Of a stretch of 64,000 nucleotides of DNA, positions 28,845 to 49,109 are shown one piece after another. Every line of letters begins with the position of its first letter. Positions within the stretch are counted from its first letter, which is position 1. Under the pieces are notes generated by a model that saw only the letters and a program-made list of their open reading frames with translations, was not told where the DNA came from and did not search any database. Position numbers and translations under genes: made by a program. The DNA is from Amoebidium appalachense (taxonomy: Eukaryota; Ichthyosporea), in the NCBI GenBank assembly GCA_963693365.1, contig CAVNZM010000018.1:372001-436000 (forward strand). Direction: 5' to 3'.

Positions 28845-29400
28845 AAGTCATGGAGTTAAGTCATGGAGTTCAGTCATGGAGTTAACACACTGAAAGCAGT
28901 AAAAAACGGGTCAGCGCCCAAGCGCGCCACGACGACCCTAGTCACAGCGGACTCTACTTCCAACATTACTAACGGTCAGCAAAAACACCAACTACTAGTA
29001 GCCTATATTGCGGATACGGTTAGACAATCTCGCTCCTATATAGATTCGTTTATTCATGAATTGATGTTGTGTCGTATAGCACATAAATATGCAAAGATGA
29101 TTATGTCTTGGCGTTGTAATCGGTTTTTGGTGTCTCCTGCTCGTATGTGTAATATGTATGGGGAGCGGTTTACTCGCGGATGCATATCTATCAATAAGTG
29201 TGACCTGTTAGCTAGCTAATGTGGTAGAACCGGAGGTTATGGGCGGCTTTATTCCCAATTCTCTTTTCTACTTCTTTCCCCCAGTATATCCGTTATAAAA
29301 TGACCGTGTTAGATCACCTTATTAATGCTGCACAGTATGATATTGTGATACGGTGTCTTAACTTTCTCTCGGAGCTACCAATGCTAGCTTCTGATTATCC
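28837..29400 (+). mobile_element. Internally deleted retroelement copy
   Basis: After promoter copy 2, the shared 5' coding fragment (to about 28964) is fused to a frame ending at 29219 whose residues (HELMLCRIAHKYAKM, later GERFTRGCI) resemble the C-terminal part of the reverse transcriptase at 26455-28077 (LNHIAKYGTRKCI). Further on, an INAAQYDIVIRCLNFL-like frame matches the extreme C-terminus (LNTRNYDLFIRCIDWL). The palm domain is absent. This looks like a short non-autonomous derivative keeping both ends. Confidence 0.5.
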
Positions 29401-29775
29401 ATAATCTATACTAGGGTTGTTTTTTTGCATGACAGTGTACACACATAAGCCACTACCTGTATTTGATTGGCTGCGCTGGAAAACGCAGTAGGCCGTCAAG
29501 TCACGGGCTCACGGACGATGTCCGCAGCAATACAAAGTGCATAAACCCCTAAATTTTATGCCGTTTGAACTTCAAATTATGTCAGCCTGTGGAGATAGGT
29601 TAGGTTTGTGTGAATAGTAAAGAACAGACTTAACTTGCGGTTTTTTCTAATGATTTGAGACGATATTGTTTTGGGGAAGCTTATTTTGGTCAACTCATCG
29701 CAACCGCGACCTCTGGTGGTCAAACCCACAAATCCCAGACAAACGATCATGTAAAGAAAAGTTTTTTTTTTTAAA

Positions 29776-30215
29776 AATGACTTTATTGATAAAGCTCATG
29801 AAAGAGAAGCAAGCCGGAGATATCACAGATATCTCAGAAGAAAATGCAAAAACCCCTACTCACGGATACGGAGGAGATAACGACTCAGATAATCATACAC
29901 CCTAGAAAACTCGTTAAACATACGGTGGTTTAACAGATAGTCAATAGAAGTAATATCAGGATTATCTGAATAAGCTAGTCTTCGAATTTCTAACGGAAGA
30001 ATCTGAGATAAATAAATACATTTATCTAGATGTTTGCGAGAAAAATAACATTTTTTAACATGACTTTATTGATATGCTCATGAAAGAGAAGCAAGCCGGA
30101 GATGTTACAGATATCTCAGAGAAGAAAATACAAAAAAACAACTTATTGATATGCTCATGAAAGAGAAGCAAGCCGGAGATATCACAGATATCTCAGAGGA
30201 GAAAATACAAGTTCT
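29776..30215 (+). repeat. About 75-bp repeat, three copies
   Basis: CTCATGAAAGAGAAGCAAGC followed by CGGAGAT and CAGATATCTCAGA occurs at about 29796, 30074 and 30152. It translates as LMKEKQAGDITDISEE. No larger gene is visible around it; bases 29400-29775 and 30216-30650 also show none. Confidence 0.7.
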
Positions 30216-30654
30216 GAGTGTAGGGGGTGCCACGCATACCAATTCGATCGAATCGTTTAGCCTGGAATGTACGTACCATCAGCTGAGATCATGATGATCT
30301 GGCCTGACCGATACGAAAGGATAAGAAAAAAGTAAAACAAGCAGATAAATACCCAAAGTTATCATAAAAATTAACATAAATATGAATAGTATTATATTCT
30401 GCAGGAATTACTATCAAGTTCTTGCTTGAAGTTGCTCTCCACAACTCAGGAGTGACTCGCGACGTACAATAGTGGTACGCGCGCGTACGTGGGTGCACGC
30501 ACGCAGCCCTGAAGACATGTACGCCCGATGGCTAATCTGATAACTAACTCATAAATCGGCTATTAATATATTTTGTCTTAATTCACAACAATCAAACTGT
30601 AACTATAAAACACAACTATCACAACAAGTAACCGCCTTCACAGCATTTTAACCC

Positions 30655-30936
30655 CTATTCCCTGTTGTCCTCTTGCAGGCTGTGTGCCGTGCGTGAGCCT
30701 TGATCCACACGTGTACTATGATCTTGTCGTCGGAATGCGCCTGTGAAGTGTGAAAGCCATTCAGAAATCATTGCCGGGGGTTTTGGTATGCTTATTGCAT
30801 TCCAATCACAATCTTCGACAGTTTTATCCTCTCCGACCCAACGTATGTAGGTAATGTACTCATGATCACACACGACTGCGTACGAGTAAAAAAAACTTTT
30901 CAACTTGGACAACAGAGCCCTGTACAGTCTGTTCAT
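30655..30936 (-). CDS. Possible small gene or exon, 93 aa
   Basis: The frame from ATG 30936 has natural-looking composition (HEYITYIRWVGEDKTVEDCD, then PPAMISEWLSHF) unlike the simple-repeat ORFs around it. No domain was recognised and neither splice sites nor a promoter decide its extent. Confidence 0.25.
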   Translation of the reverse strand: MNRLYRALLSKLKSFFYSYAVVCDHEYITYIRWVGEDKTVEDCDWNAISIPKPPAMISEWLSHFTGAFRRQDHSTRVDQGSRTAHSLQEDNRE

Positions 30937-31196
30937 AGTGTAAGAAAACTCTGTAGGGAAGAAACGTACACATTTATGACATCAGCTTGTTTTCGCGACC
31001 TTCTATTTATATGGCAGCTACTATTGAGTTGCAGCACTAGCTAGTTGTTGGTCCCCATACACGTTTTCTAGCTTATCATTGTTTTCGTATGATGCACACT
31101 CCATCCACTTGATTCTTCGCAACACGACCAGATGCACCCACGCACTAGCTCAAAAAAACGAACCCATGCTACTGTGCCTAAGGCACGAACGCAACC

Positions 31197-32741
31197 ATGG
31201 CTTCAGACCTTAACATCACATACCACTGCCCTGCCTACTTAACACTACCAAACTGTACCTTAACATGGGCATCATATCTTGGGTGGGGTCACGAGGTGCC
31301 ATCGTTAATATTCATAGTTACATGCCTAGGCCTTCTTGCATACGCTGTACGTGTCTGCCATACGCACATCACACTTAGTGGGTTTAGGCCTATTGCCGTA
31401 CCACATGACAAACCAATAGCCTTTTCTGCATTCCTTGCAACTGCATCGCTCATGGTTACAGCACCCGACCCCTTTGCATACAGAAATCTCTTCGGCGAAC
31501 CCATGTTTCTGTGGGTTAGAACCTGTTCCCTGACTTTGTCTCTCCTTTCTCTCGGCTACTACGTTATTAAGTGGCAGGGAATAATAGATGCTGGTGCAGG
31601 CCTGTCTAGGCATCGATCGTCGTACAGGAGAAGAAATCGTGCAAACGCAGGAGAAACACACACTCGCACGGGCGGCTCCGGACAAACAGAAAAATCTGGG
31701 TTATGGGAACGGCTGAAAGGAGTGGACAGACGACGGATGCGAAGGACGATTGTCTTGGTACTCCTGCACATTTTCACAACCGGAGTGCTCGTATTTCAGT
31801 TCATGATGGCAATCGCAGGGGAGGTGGGAAGACGGACGGGGAACAGAGCTGGGTTGGACCGAACGAATTATTTGGTCATCGTGTTGTGTGCAAACGGCAT
31901 CGGGTGCGCCGGGCTGTCGATAGTTTTCATCTACCATACCATCTTGGTGTTGACGATTATGGTCGAGAGTACGCGGAGAACACACCTATTGCTCCTCGTT
32001 GGCCAAAGCACGACGAGTGCTGTCGCCTCGCGGGTCGGATCGACCTCCGGTAAGCAGAGCGGACCTGCCACCGACACCCCACAAACGAGATCGGAACTGG
32101 TGGCCGAACATGCTGACAAAGATGAAGTCAGGCAGTTTGAAAATCAAAGTGTCGATTTTGAGTGTGTGAATTTATCGCCTTCACCCCAGTCTGGAAGCAA
32201 CCTGCCTGCACTTGCACCGACGATTGAGCGTTTTCCGCAGACTGACGAAAACACGGAACTTAAACAACAAAATTCCGGTTTATTTGGCGCCACCACGGCC
32301 AAAAAGTCTCGCGGGAGGAAACTGTCGGTAAGTTCTCTGCGACATACAATTCATCTTTTGCCCATGGCGGTCGATACCGGCCCGGAGGAGAAGGAAGAGG
32401 AGCCGAAACCAACCAAAGAGAACAGAGAGCCGTCTCTTTTCTACCATGTGCGGAAAGTGATCGTAAGCAATAAGCTTGCTGTCCTGTGTTTATTGGTGAC
32501 TTCCGGTGTTATTCTTATTACTGTGGTTGTGTTTCAGCGTCTCAGAGCTATAAGAGAAGAGCAACCGGATTGGGTGGGGGATTACCCCCTTCCAACCGTG
32601 CAACGTATGCTTGTTGTTGATTTGGGGTGGGAGGTTTATCTGTTGCAGATTTGGTTGTTTGTGTTGCTACACTTTGCAGACCCAAACAGAAACTCACGAG
32701 CGAATGCCAGGCGAAACACACATAGTGTGTCACAGGTGTGA
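31197..32741 (+). CDS. Intronless multi-pass membrane protein, 514 aa
   Basis: ATG 31197 has a strong Kozak context (ACCATGG). About seven hydrophobic segments are visible: near residues 34-52, 75-92, 103-125, 185-208, 224-252, 440-460 and 482-497. N-glycosylation-type NIT and NCT sites lie in the first 21 residues, ahead of the first membrane segment. A long hydrophilic, Ser/Glu-rich loop (about 265-430) separates helices five and six. The pattern recalls seven-helix receptors, but no family motif was recognised. The absence of introns contrasts with the neighbouring heavily split genes. The sequence just after the stop is AT-rich, with AATAAATG at about 32923. Confidence 0.7.
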   Translation: MASDLNITYHCPAYLTLPNCTLTWASYLGWGHEVPSLIFIVTCLGLLAYAVRVCHTHITLSGFRPIAVPHDKPIAFSAFLATASLMVTAPDPFAYRNLFGEPMFLWVRTCSLTLSLLSLGYYVIKWQGIIDAGAGLSRHRSSYRRRNRANAGETHTRTGGSGQTEKSGLWERLKGVDRRRMRRTIVLVLLHIFTTGVLVFQFMMAIAGEVGRRTGNRAGLDRTNYLVIVLCANGIGCAGLSIVFIYHTILVLTIMVESTRRTHLLLLVGQSTTSAVASRVGSTSGKQSGPATDTPQTRSELVAEHADKDEVRQFENQSVDFECVNLSPSPQSGSNLPALAPTIERFPQTDENTELKQQNSGLFGATTAKKSRGRKLSVSSLRHTIHLLPMAVDTGPEEKEEEPKPTKENREPSLFYHVRKVIVSNKLAVLCLLVTSGVILITVVVFQRLRAIREEQPDWVGDYPLPTVQRMLVVDLGWEVYLLQIWLFVLLHFADPNRNSRANARRNTHSVSQV

Positions 32742-33245
32742 ACCTAGATGAATGTGCATCATTTTTTTATCTTTATATAGTTGTTTTTGGGACAAAAATT
32801 AAAATAGTATCGTTGCATACCTGCCTCACGCGCAGAGGACACAAGTATTTTGCACGATGACGTAATACATACATTATTCTTCTCTCCTTCCACCCCACCT
32901 CTTTTTTAGCCTTTTTAAGTTTAAATAAATGTAAAGATTTGGAAGTAGCTTACGAACAGTTGTCATGATGGTTTTTTGCATGCAGATAGTATTGCAGGGA
33001 CATGTGTTTTTAAAAGACAGGCATATATTTTATTCTTGCGGAAATAGGAGTGTTTTTGTAGGTAGGTTTATACAGTAGATAAGACGTGTATATGGTGTAC
33101 ATAATAAGATTACGTCACTATTGTTATCATGACTCTGTGTTACGGCATAGGTATACTACAGTCAGTCCTTTACTTAATTTTATCTTCTTGTCCAAAATAC
33201 ATGTACATGAAGATGAATCCGCCGTCTAGTGCGTGCGACCCCCCC

Positions 33246-33276
<31 letters not shown>

Positions 33277-33482
33277 AGAAAAAAAAAAAAGAAAAAAAAA
33301 AGAAAAGAAGAGAAAAAGAAAAACTCGGATACTGTGAATGGCTTGGGCTCCCCTTTATGGGGGACTCTGCGTATTATACACATTCCTTTCTTAGTGTGGT
33401 TTGCACTCTGGATTTATGATGCCCCATAAATGATCCGTACTTCTTACTCTGTACACCATATACTATGATAACCATACCATAT

Positions 33483-33539
<57 letters not shown>

Positions 33540-34120
33540 TATAGTATATTGCTATCTAACTAACACATTCCGACCATCCCCCCTCCCCCCTCCCCCCCCC
33601 CCCTCCCCCCGCCGGCTGCCGCCGGGGGCTCAGACTCTCTCTCGCTCGTTTTTGAAGCTTGAACAGGATTACACGATCGGCCAAAAGAACATAATTGCAG
33701 GTCTAAAGGTCAGGTTTTGGTGGGACCATTTGCAGGTGAACGTCTTGGTTGTTTTGATTAAACGGACTAATATATGGTATTTTATATCATTATTAGTATA
33801 TTTTTTTATTCCGCTACTTTACTATAATTATTAGCATAATTTTTTAGTGCACTACTTTACCCACCTATCTTCTTTGTTATATGCTCACTGACAGTCGACG
33901 TATTGCTGGCCAGGTCAAGATCCTAATCATAACACACACCCAGATGCACAAACCCACACGCACAAACACATGTACACACACACACACACACACACTCACA
34001 CACTCACACACAGGCATATATCCACACGCGCATACACCCCTTTATATACTTGTACACACAAACACAACACAGTGTCACACACGTACACTACACTGACACA
34101 GACATACACGTACACGTACC

Positions 34121-34183
<63 letters not shown>

Positions 34184-34759
34184 CACACACACACACACAC
34201 GCTCACACACAGGCATATATCCACATGCGCATACACCCCTTTATACACGTGTACACACAAACACAACACACACAAGTACACTACACTGACACAGACATAC
34301 ACGTACACGTAACACACACACACACACACACACTGCGACACACCCACCCGCCCAGCGGCACACACACACACGCGCGCACGCGCGTTCTTGGAGACACGTA
34401 TCCAACATTTATTGATATGACCACAAGCACCCATGTGATAACACAGGTGAACTGATTTATCGTTATGATCTTGACAACTGTTCTTTCTGCCAGTGGAGCG
34501 CTCGATAAACAAAACAATTCAAAGCGGCAAGTACATGAAAAAACAAACCTTGGGCCATACAGACGTACAGATGCATGTGGGATGGTAGAAACCGTCTCCT
34601 TTTAACTAAACTAAATACCGTCGTTTCATAATTTTCATTTCGACTACATGTACAGTATATGTACGCGTTATTCGATTCGGTGTCTGCGCAAGTATGGCAT
34701 ACGGAAACACTATGACCTGACAGTTTCTCAGTATGTGTGGGTGTGCTTGTTTGTTGCGA

Positions 34760-34818
<59 letters not shown>

Positions 34819-35319
34819 TTCGCGCATGCACGTGCATGTGACCATGTGATATATGCATGCCTGAATTTCTTAATGTGCTAGGCAATAGTGAAGCGAAATC
34901 ATAACCACACAAACGGATAGTCGATGGCGAACATGAGCAACATTATTTGTGACAAGCACAGGGCTAAATATTTGGTTTCCAGCCAACACAAAAGCAGCAG
35001 AAAGTGCAGGTATGTTCATGAAATCGGGCATTACTATGACTCGTCGTCGTGTGATATACCGTTTTGATTCATTCAATCACCCTAGCCTAACAAGACCATC
35101 AAAGATTTATGCTATGCAGCTAAAACTTCGTATGTCTGTTTGCCTGTGTGCATGTGCGTATGTGCGCATGTGTGTGTATGTGTGTATGTGTATGTCTGCA
35201 TGTGCATGTCATGTGCATGCGCACGTGTGTGTACATGTTTGTGTGTGTTTACATGTGTGCATGTGCATGTTTGTGTGTGTTTACATGTGTGCATATGCAT
35301 GTGTGTGTGTGTGTGTGCC
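32742..35319. other. No gene seen; homopolymers and microsatellites
   Basis: The stretch holds a C26 run then A-rich sequence (33240-33325), an (AT)n at 33484-33538, C-runs at about 33580-33610, CA-rich arrays at 33970-34380 containing a duplicated GGCATATATCCACA segment, and TG runs at 34765-34817 and 35140-35320. Confidence 0.7.
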
Positions 35320-35481
35320 CTAAGGAGTAAACATATTCAGGTGTCTCATCCACTGATCATAACGTTGCATCGTGCAGACGACCGTGGTTGTGCCTGCACC
35401 CTCCACAACGATGATGTCGTTGCAGTCTTGCGGCGCTGTGTGTGTGCGTGTGTGTGTGTGTGTGTTTGTGTGTGTGCTTGT

Positions 35482-35515
<34 letters not shown>

Positions 35516-35567
35516 GCGCGTGCGCGTGCGCGCGCGCGCGTGTGTGTGTGTGTGTGTACGTGCATGC

Positions 35568-35649
<82 letters not shown>

Positions 35650-36006
35650 TTGGAGTAGAAGAGGTATCAGACTCTGGATTCTCGACCTATTCTACTATCA
35701 AGATTGCTAAAAACAATCACCCAGTCTCATCTGTGGTCCGTGCATACACCTGGTAATCCCGCTGCAACCTCCTCCCCCCCACCCCCCATTCCCTCCCCCT
35801 CCCCGGGGCTCCCCTCCCCCCTCCCCCCCCCCCCCCCCCCGCCCCGCGCTCCTCCCCTCCTGACGGTTCAAATGCACCACAAATCCACACCTTTTACTAC
35901 TTGTTCTTCTGCAAAAAAACAATTTACAGGTGTGGTTGGGGACATTGCTTACCTTCTTTTTGGACTGCAGATCCCATGATGTGTGAGTGCGGCAATGAAG
36001 GCGTCG

Positions 36007-36045
<39 letters not shown>

Positions 36046-36108
36046 TGTGATGGGAATTGTGGTGGTGGTGGTGGTGGTGGTGGTGAGGGGGAGGGAAGGG
36101 GGGGGGGT

Positions 36109-36142
<34 letters not shown>

Positions 36143-36179
36143 GGGGAGAGAATACGATGTTAGTAATGGAATATTTAAG

Positions 36180-36220
<41 letters not shown>

Positions 36221-36428
36221 CCCCCCCCCCCCCCCCCCCACCCGCGCCCGCCCGCCCACCCTCCCGCCCGCCCGTCTTCCGTCAAAACACACACACAGAC
36301 GGACAATCAGGTCCGCTATCTTTCACTTCTTTTACACTTGATACTTTCGTCTACGTTAGGCCTCACACATTCGGGGCTTTTTGCATACAGTGCTTCAACA
36401 TCGAATGGCAGACCGACCACACATTCAA

Positions 36429-36461
<33 letters not shown>

Positions 36462-36673
36462 ACACACACGCACACGCACGCACGCACACACACACGCACG
36501 CACGCACACACACACACACACACACCCACCTGAGAGCATCATCTCCCCCCTGCGTGTCTTTCCCTTCTTGTCAAACCAATTCAGTAGAACCGTCAGATCT
36601 GGCGGCAACTGTGCGATTACATTAGTTCACTGCCCCCCCCCCCCCCCCCTCCCCCGACCCCCCCACCCCCCCC

Positions 36674-36741
<68 letters not shown>

Positions 36742-36990
36742 ACGTGTGTGGTGTGTGTGTTTGTGTGTGTATATGTATTCCCAGCTTCAATGAAGGAAAA
36801 TAGAAAAAACCTTGCCCTTGAAGCACACGGTTGTGGCCAAACAATCACAGAAGTATAAACACACGGCCACAAGCAACCAAACAGACACTGACACATCCAT
36901 ACAGCCTATAGCACATAATGGCAGATATCCAGCACACCATACACTATTGGCCACGTACATAAAGCATGATTTATGCCCCCCTCCCCCCCC

Positions 36991-37021
<31 letters not shown>

Positions 37022-37228
37022 ACCACTTCCCCGCTTCTTTTCAGGACACATTCATTACCAACGGCGCAGTTCTGACTTTAAACCAAACAATGACAACTAA
37101 TCAAGTAATCACCGTGCATGTGTTTTGGAAGAGGGGGAGCAGAGGGGAGAAGAAAGAATAACAAGGAACTCCTATCCATTTGCATCAAGAGAACATCAGA
37201 AACAGAAACAAACCCACACATACACTCC

Positions 37229-37265
<37 letters not shown>

Positions 37266-37325
37266 CCCCAGCTACACACCCACACACACCCACACCCACC
37301 CACCCACCCACCCACACACACTCAC

Positions 37326-41501
<4,176 letters not shown>

Positions 41502-41743
41502 CTGAAACAAATGTAAGTCAATATAAACACACAAACTCGCTGGTGAAACCTTGAAAACTGGATTTTGGAGTGAATTGCTGGATGATATAGGGGGACATGC
41601 AACCCCGACCCCTTTCTTCCAACTCGTCTCTTTCCCCGCCCCCACCCTCACTCCACCTGCCCCAACACGACACACATACATCCATGGGCAACCCAAAAAA
41701 CATGAGAGCTGTGCTGGTGGTGGGTACTTTTTTTTTTTTTTTT

Positions 41744-41792
<49 letters not shown>

Positions 41793-41871
41793 GGGGGAGG
41801 GGGAGGGGGGGGAAGGGGAAGGGGAAACACTGGAAAGGTGATGTGATTTGCCAAGGGGCATGTGTGCTTAC

Positions 41872-44737
<2,866 letters not shown>

Positions 44738-44809
44738 CTGTGCACACAGTAGTCAGTGTGTGCAAGTGGTAGTGTAGTTACATGGTGCAAGAGGTATTGT
44801 AGTAAAGCT

Positions 44810-45255
44810 GTGCACGAATATGCCTTAGTAGTGTAGTCCATGTATGCAGGAGGTAGTGTAGTAAATACATGTAGGAAGTAGTGTGGTCGATATGTGCAGA
44901 AGGTGGGTAGCCGACACGTGCAAGAGCCAGTGAGGTCGGTATGTGCAAGAGGTAGCGTAGTCCATGTGTGCAGGAGGTAGTGTAGTCAATAGGTGCAAGA
45001 GGTAGCGTAGTCCATGTGTGCAGGAGGTAGTGTAGTCAATAGGTGCAAGAGGTAGCGTAGTCCATGTGTGCAAGAGCCAGTGAGGTCGGTATGTGCAAGA
45101 GGTAGCGTAGTCCATGTGTGCAGGAGGTAGTGTAGTCAATAGGTGCAAGAGGTAGTGTAGTCAACATGTGCAGGAGGTAGTGTAGTCAGTATGTGCAGGA
45201 GGTAATGTAGTCAACATGTGCAAGTGACATTGCATCAATACATGCAAGAGGTAGT
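44810..45255 (+). repeat. About 25-bp minisatellite in an intron
   Basis: Variants of GTGCAGGAGGTAGTGTAGTC and GTGCAAGAGGTAGCGTAGTC repeat about seventeen times, upstream (on the coding strand) of the exon at 44630. Confidence 0.85.
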
Positions 45256-45459
45256 TATTGCCCCTACCCCCTATCCCCCCATTAACAACTCACATTTTCC
45301 TCTCCAACTGCTGCAGCCCCCCCCCCCCCCCCCCCCCCTCTCTCATTGACAGCACCCCCCCCCCCCCCCCCCCCCCCCCTCCCCCTCACCTCCCTCCCCT
45401 CTGCCTCATTCCCCTCTGAACCAACACGACACAACTTTTCGTAATGCATGGGCACTAAC

Positions 45460-46287
45460 TATAGAAAGTGCAGTTCCCGAACATCCTCAGCAATCCAAAA
45501 GGGTAGGCAAACGACACGGTGCTGTGCTCCGTGATGTGTATGAACATGCTATCTTCGTTCATAAAAAACACGGGTCCAGCTGTTACGTGTGGTTCTAGAA
45601 GGAAGAAGAAAAATAGTGTGCAGCATGTACATGTGCAGAGAGGGAAGATATCACGTGGTTCTGGGTGTTACCTGGTACACGGGTTGTGTGATCTCCCGGT
45701 CTGGGCTGTATCGTGCCCGGTAGATGGCATCATCCAACGCACCAATCCACTTGTCTCGTTCTTCCACTTGCTGCAAAGGCCACAACAAAAAGGGGAAAAA
45801 AAAAAAAATAACCATCGGGCAAGTTTTATATCCGCAAATTCGAGAGGAACATTTTCGTAATGAACTGTATCTGGGCAACTCTTTGCATGGTGCATGCTTA
45901 TGCAAAGAAGGATGGCGCTTAAGGGAGGAAGATAAGAGTTTACATGCATATTTCAACAATGTGTTGTGTCTACTATGACGGTTTGCCGGGTGCACGTGTG
46001 TGTGTGTGTGTGTGTGGGTGGATGGATAGGTATGGGTGGGGGGTCATGCAAATGTCGACATAACCTCTGTCTCAATAACTGTGTGTTTGTGCGCGGGGGG
46101 TAGTGTTCCCGTAATGGTGCATGTGTATGCGAAGGGAACGGCGTACCTTCATTGCCACGGTTAGCTGCTGGTCGCCAGTCTTCACAGTGACAGGATACAA
46201 TGGCTGCCCTGTGCACACAGTGGATTTCAGTCGGCATGCAAACAGTGTTCGGTAGCCCACACTATGCTCGGCCAAACTTTAGACCCC

Positions 46288-46318
<31 letters not shown>

Positions 46319-46907
46319 ACACACACACTTTTTTGTTTCTTGCAAGGGGAGTCGTGGGTTTCAATCCACTGTGACCACAGGTGAATACTTTGAATGTTTC
46401 CCGACAGGTATTTTGGAATACACATAGCTAAGTGAATCAGAGCAGTATCTGAAAGTGCAAAGAACCAAGGAATTAAACGGAATGATTTAAGATCACAGTG
46501 GTTGTCCAATGAATACATGCCATGTCGATCAACTAGCACGAGAGTAATGTATACAACATGTACCGTGATTTTTCGTTCTTAGCCGAAATGTTTTGTCAGG
46601 GTGTTGTTGGTAGTGGTGGTGGGTGGGTGGGTGGATCAAGGCAAGGAACAACAAGGATCAAAAAATGAGCACATCGGGGCTGGCCACGGGGGGAGGGGAG
46701 GGGGGGGGAGAGGGGGAAGGGGAAGGGGGGGGGGGGGGGGGGGAGGAGGTTAGGATGGGGGACACGACACAAAGAATTACACAATGACAAATAAACTGCA
46801 GGACATCTGGAGAAGTAAACATCTATTCATGCAACATAACTAGAATCCATCCTCCCAGAGTGGAGACGGGATGGTGCGGGTGAGGTAGTGGTGGTGGTGG
46901 CGGCTGG

Positions 46908-46944
<37 letters not shown>

Positions 46945-47127
46945 CTTTGTCGATTGGTTTTGTGTTTGGGGTAGTCCAAGTGGTGTTGTTGTTGACGGCT
47001 ATCCTGCCTGTCTCCCGGTAGGCTGCATTGCGCGATGACTGGAACATGCGCTCTTTTTTCTGTGTGTGTACGTGTGTGTACGTGTGTGTACGCGTGTGTG
47101 TGTACGTGTGTACGTGTGTACGTGTGT

Positions 47128-47204
<77 letters not shown>

Positions 47205-47804
47205 TGTGGTATAGCGCACGCGCTTGTGAGAGTGGTGAGTGAGTAAATGTCAGTGTGTGTGTGTGTGTGTTGAGTACATGTGTGTATGTATACATGTACA
47301 TGTGAATGTATGCATGTATCCGCGCGTGCCAACACACCGAAAACTTCACAAAATCTATCCCCCTCCCCCCCCCCCCCCCACCTCCCAAATGAGAAGACAA
47401 CAAAGAACAAATAGAAGAAAAGAAAAGACAGAAAGAGACCGAAAGTGATCCTCCTCCCCTCCCCCCCCCCCCCCCCCCCCTCCCCTCCCCTCTCAAAGGA
47501 AAAGAAAACAAAAAACAAACAGAAGAAAAGAGAGTAATCCCCCCACCCCCGTCCCCCTTCTTTTATGCACCTCCTCCCCCCCCCCCCCCCGCCCCAACGG
47601 AATAGAAGCCAAAGAACAGATAAAAGAAAAGAAAGTGACCCCCCCCCCCCCCTCCCCCCTCCATATACACACCTTTCCCAGGATAATCATGTCGTTGAAC
47701 ATAAAGCAGCGGCGCCAGCGCACATCCGAGCTAGCCACCTCGGCCACGTTTGATTGGTCCATCACTACACGCCGGTGCTGCACGATCGGCCCGGCCTTGT
47801 CCTC
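45460..47804 (-). CDS. Rho-regulator gene: PH domain exons
   Basis: Exons 47673-47804, 46945-47059, 46147-46208 and 45672-45770 encode a PH domain of the kind that follows DH domains: RWRRCFMFNDMIILGK near the start, YPVTVKTGDQQLTVAMK strands, and the closing helix ERDKWIGALDDAIYRA. The 46945 to 46208 join keeps phase. A long insert lies between the first strands. Exon 45460-45594 (GPVFFMNEDSMFIHI, then FAYPFGLLRMFG) follows and probably begins a second PH-like fold with 44630-44737, though neither its start nor its end phase fits its neighbours. The PH domain should bind membrane lipids and support the exchange activity of the DH domain. Confidence 0.8.
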
Positions 47805-48115
47805 CTAAAAATAACCACAGTTGTCAGGCAGAGAAGAGGGTGTGGAGATGGGCAGGTAACGGGGTCATCATCACTAGAAGGATTGGAGGGTGGAAAAGAA
47901 GGAGAGGGAGGAGGAGGGGAGGGGGGGGGGGGGGGGGAGGGGTTGGGGGAGAACGGATGATAGAAGGCGTGATGGATGTGTTGGGAGCGAGGGGAGGGGT
48001 GGAGTAGAGGGGGAGAGGGGTGGGCGGCGGGGGGGGGGGGGGGGGGGGGGGGAGGAGGGAGGGAGGCCATGCTCGTAACGACCCCCCCACATAACCAGCC
48101 ATCATTTTGTCTGCA

Positions 48116-48168
<53 letters not shown>

Positions 48169-48170
48169 AC

Positions 48171-49017
48171 ATCCAGTGCCAGGCTGTGCTGGATTGCTAT
48201 CAGCTGGTTCTTGGTGGTCTCCTGCTGCACATCGCTGTCGATCTGCCGTACCATCTGCACACAACCCAGTCAACATCCCCATCCCCCCCCCCCCTCCCCT
48301 CCCTCCTCCCCTCCCCTTTCCCTCCCCCCCCCCCCCCCCCCCCCCCGGCCCCCCCCCCAAAAAACCCACCCATTCACTCGCCCTTCCTCCATCTTTCCCA
48401 ATCCCCCTCCCTCTCCTCCCCCCCCCCCCCCCCCTCCCCTCCCCCCCTCCCCGGCCCCACCACCACCACCACCACACACACACACATACACACGCACACT
48501 CATACCACGTTTCTGTTGCAAATTCTTCTTTTGCATTGTCCCCCAAACCCCCCATCTAACAGCTTGCAAAACAGATACACACACACAGCAAAATACACCT
48601 AATACACGGAGGGGGTGGGGGATGAGGAGAGAAAATGTGTTAGGTTGCAAAGTCACAAAGCCACCACATTCTCTTGGAAAACAACACGTGTGATCAACAT
48701 GTCTCCAACAAAAACAAAAAAACACCGCCCCATACACCTCATCTAGGTCACCCACTCACCTTCAATGTCTGTGTAAGGGCACCCATTAGCTGGGGCTTGA
48801 GTTTTGCATCGGCTGAATCGTGCAGGCCTGTAAAAGCTGCTTTAGAACCATGCCTTGTGTCTTGATTTCTACTCGTGCAGAAGTCAATGCTAAGGAAAGG
48901 GTCATAGAACAAGAAAGGACTGATGCCCAGAAGTAGTTTGCCATACCACAACCTGACAATGACATAATCATCACAAGGATCTATCCTTATGTACCTGGTG
49001 TGTGCTCTCTCTGCGCC

Positions 49018-49109
<92 letters not shown>

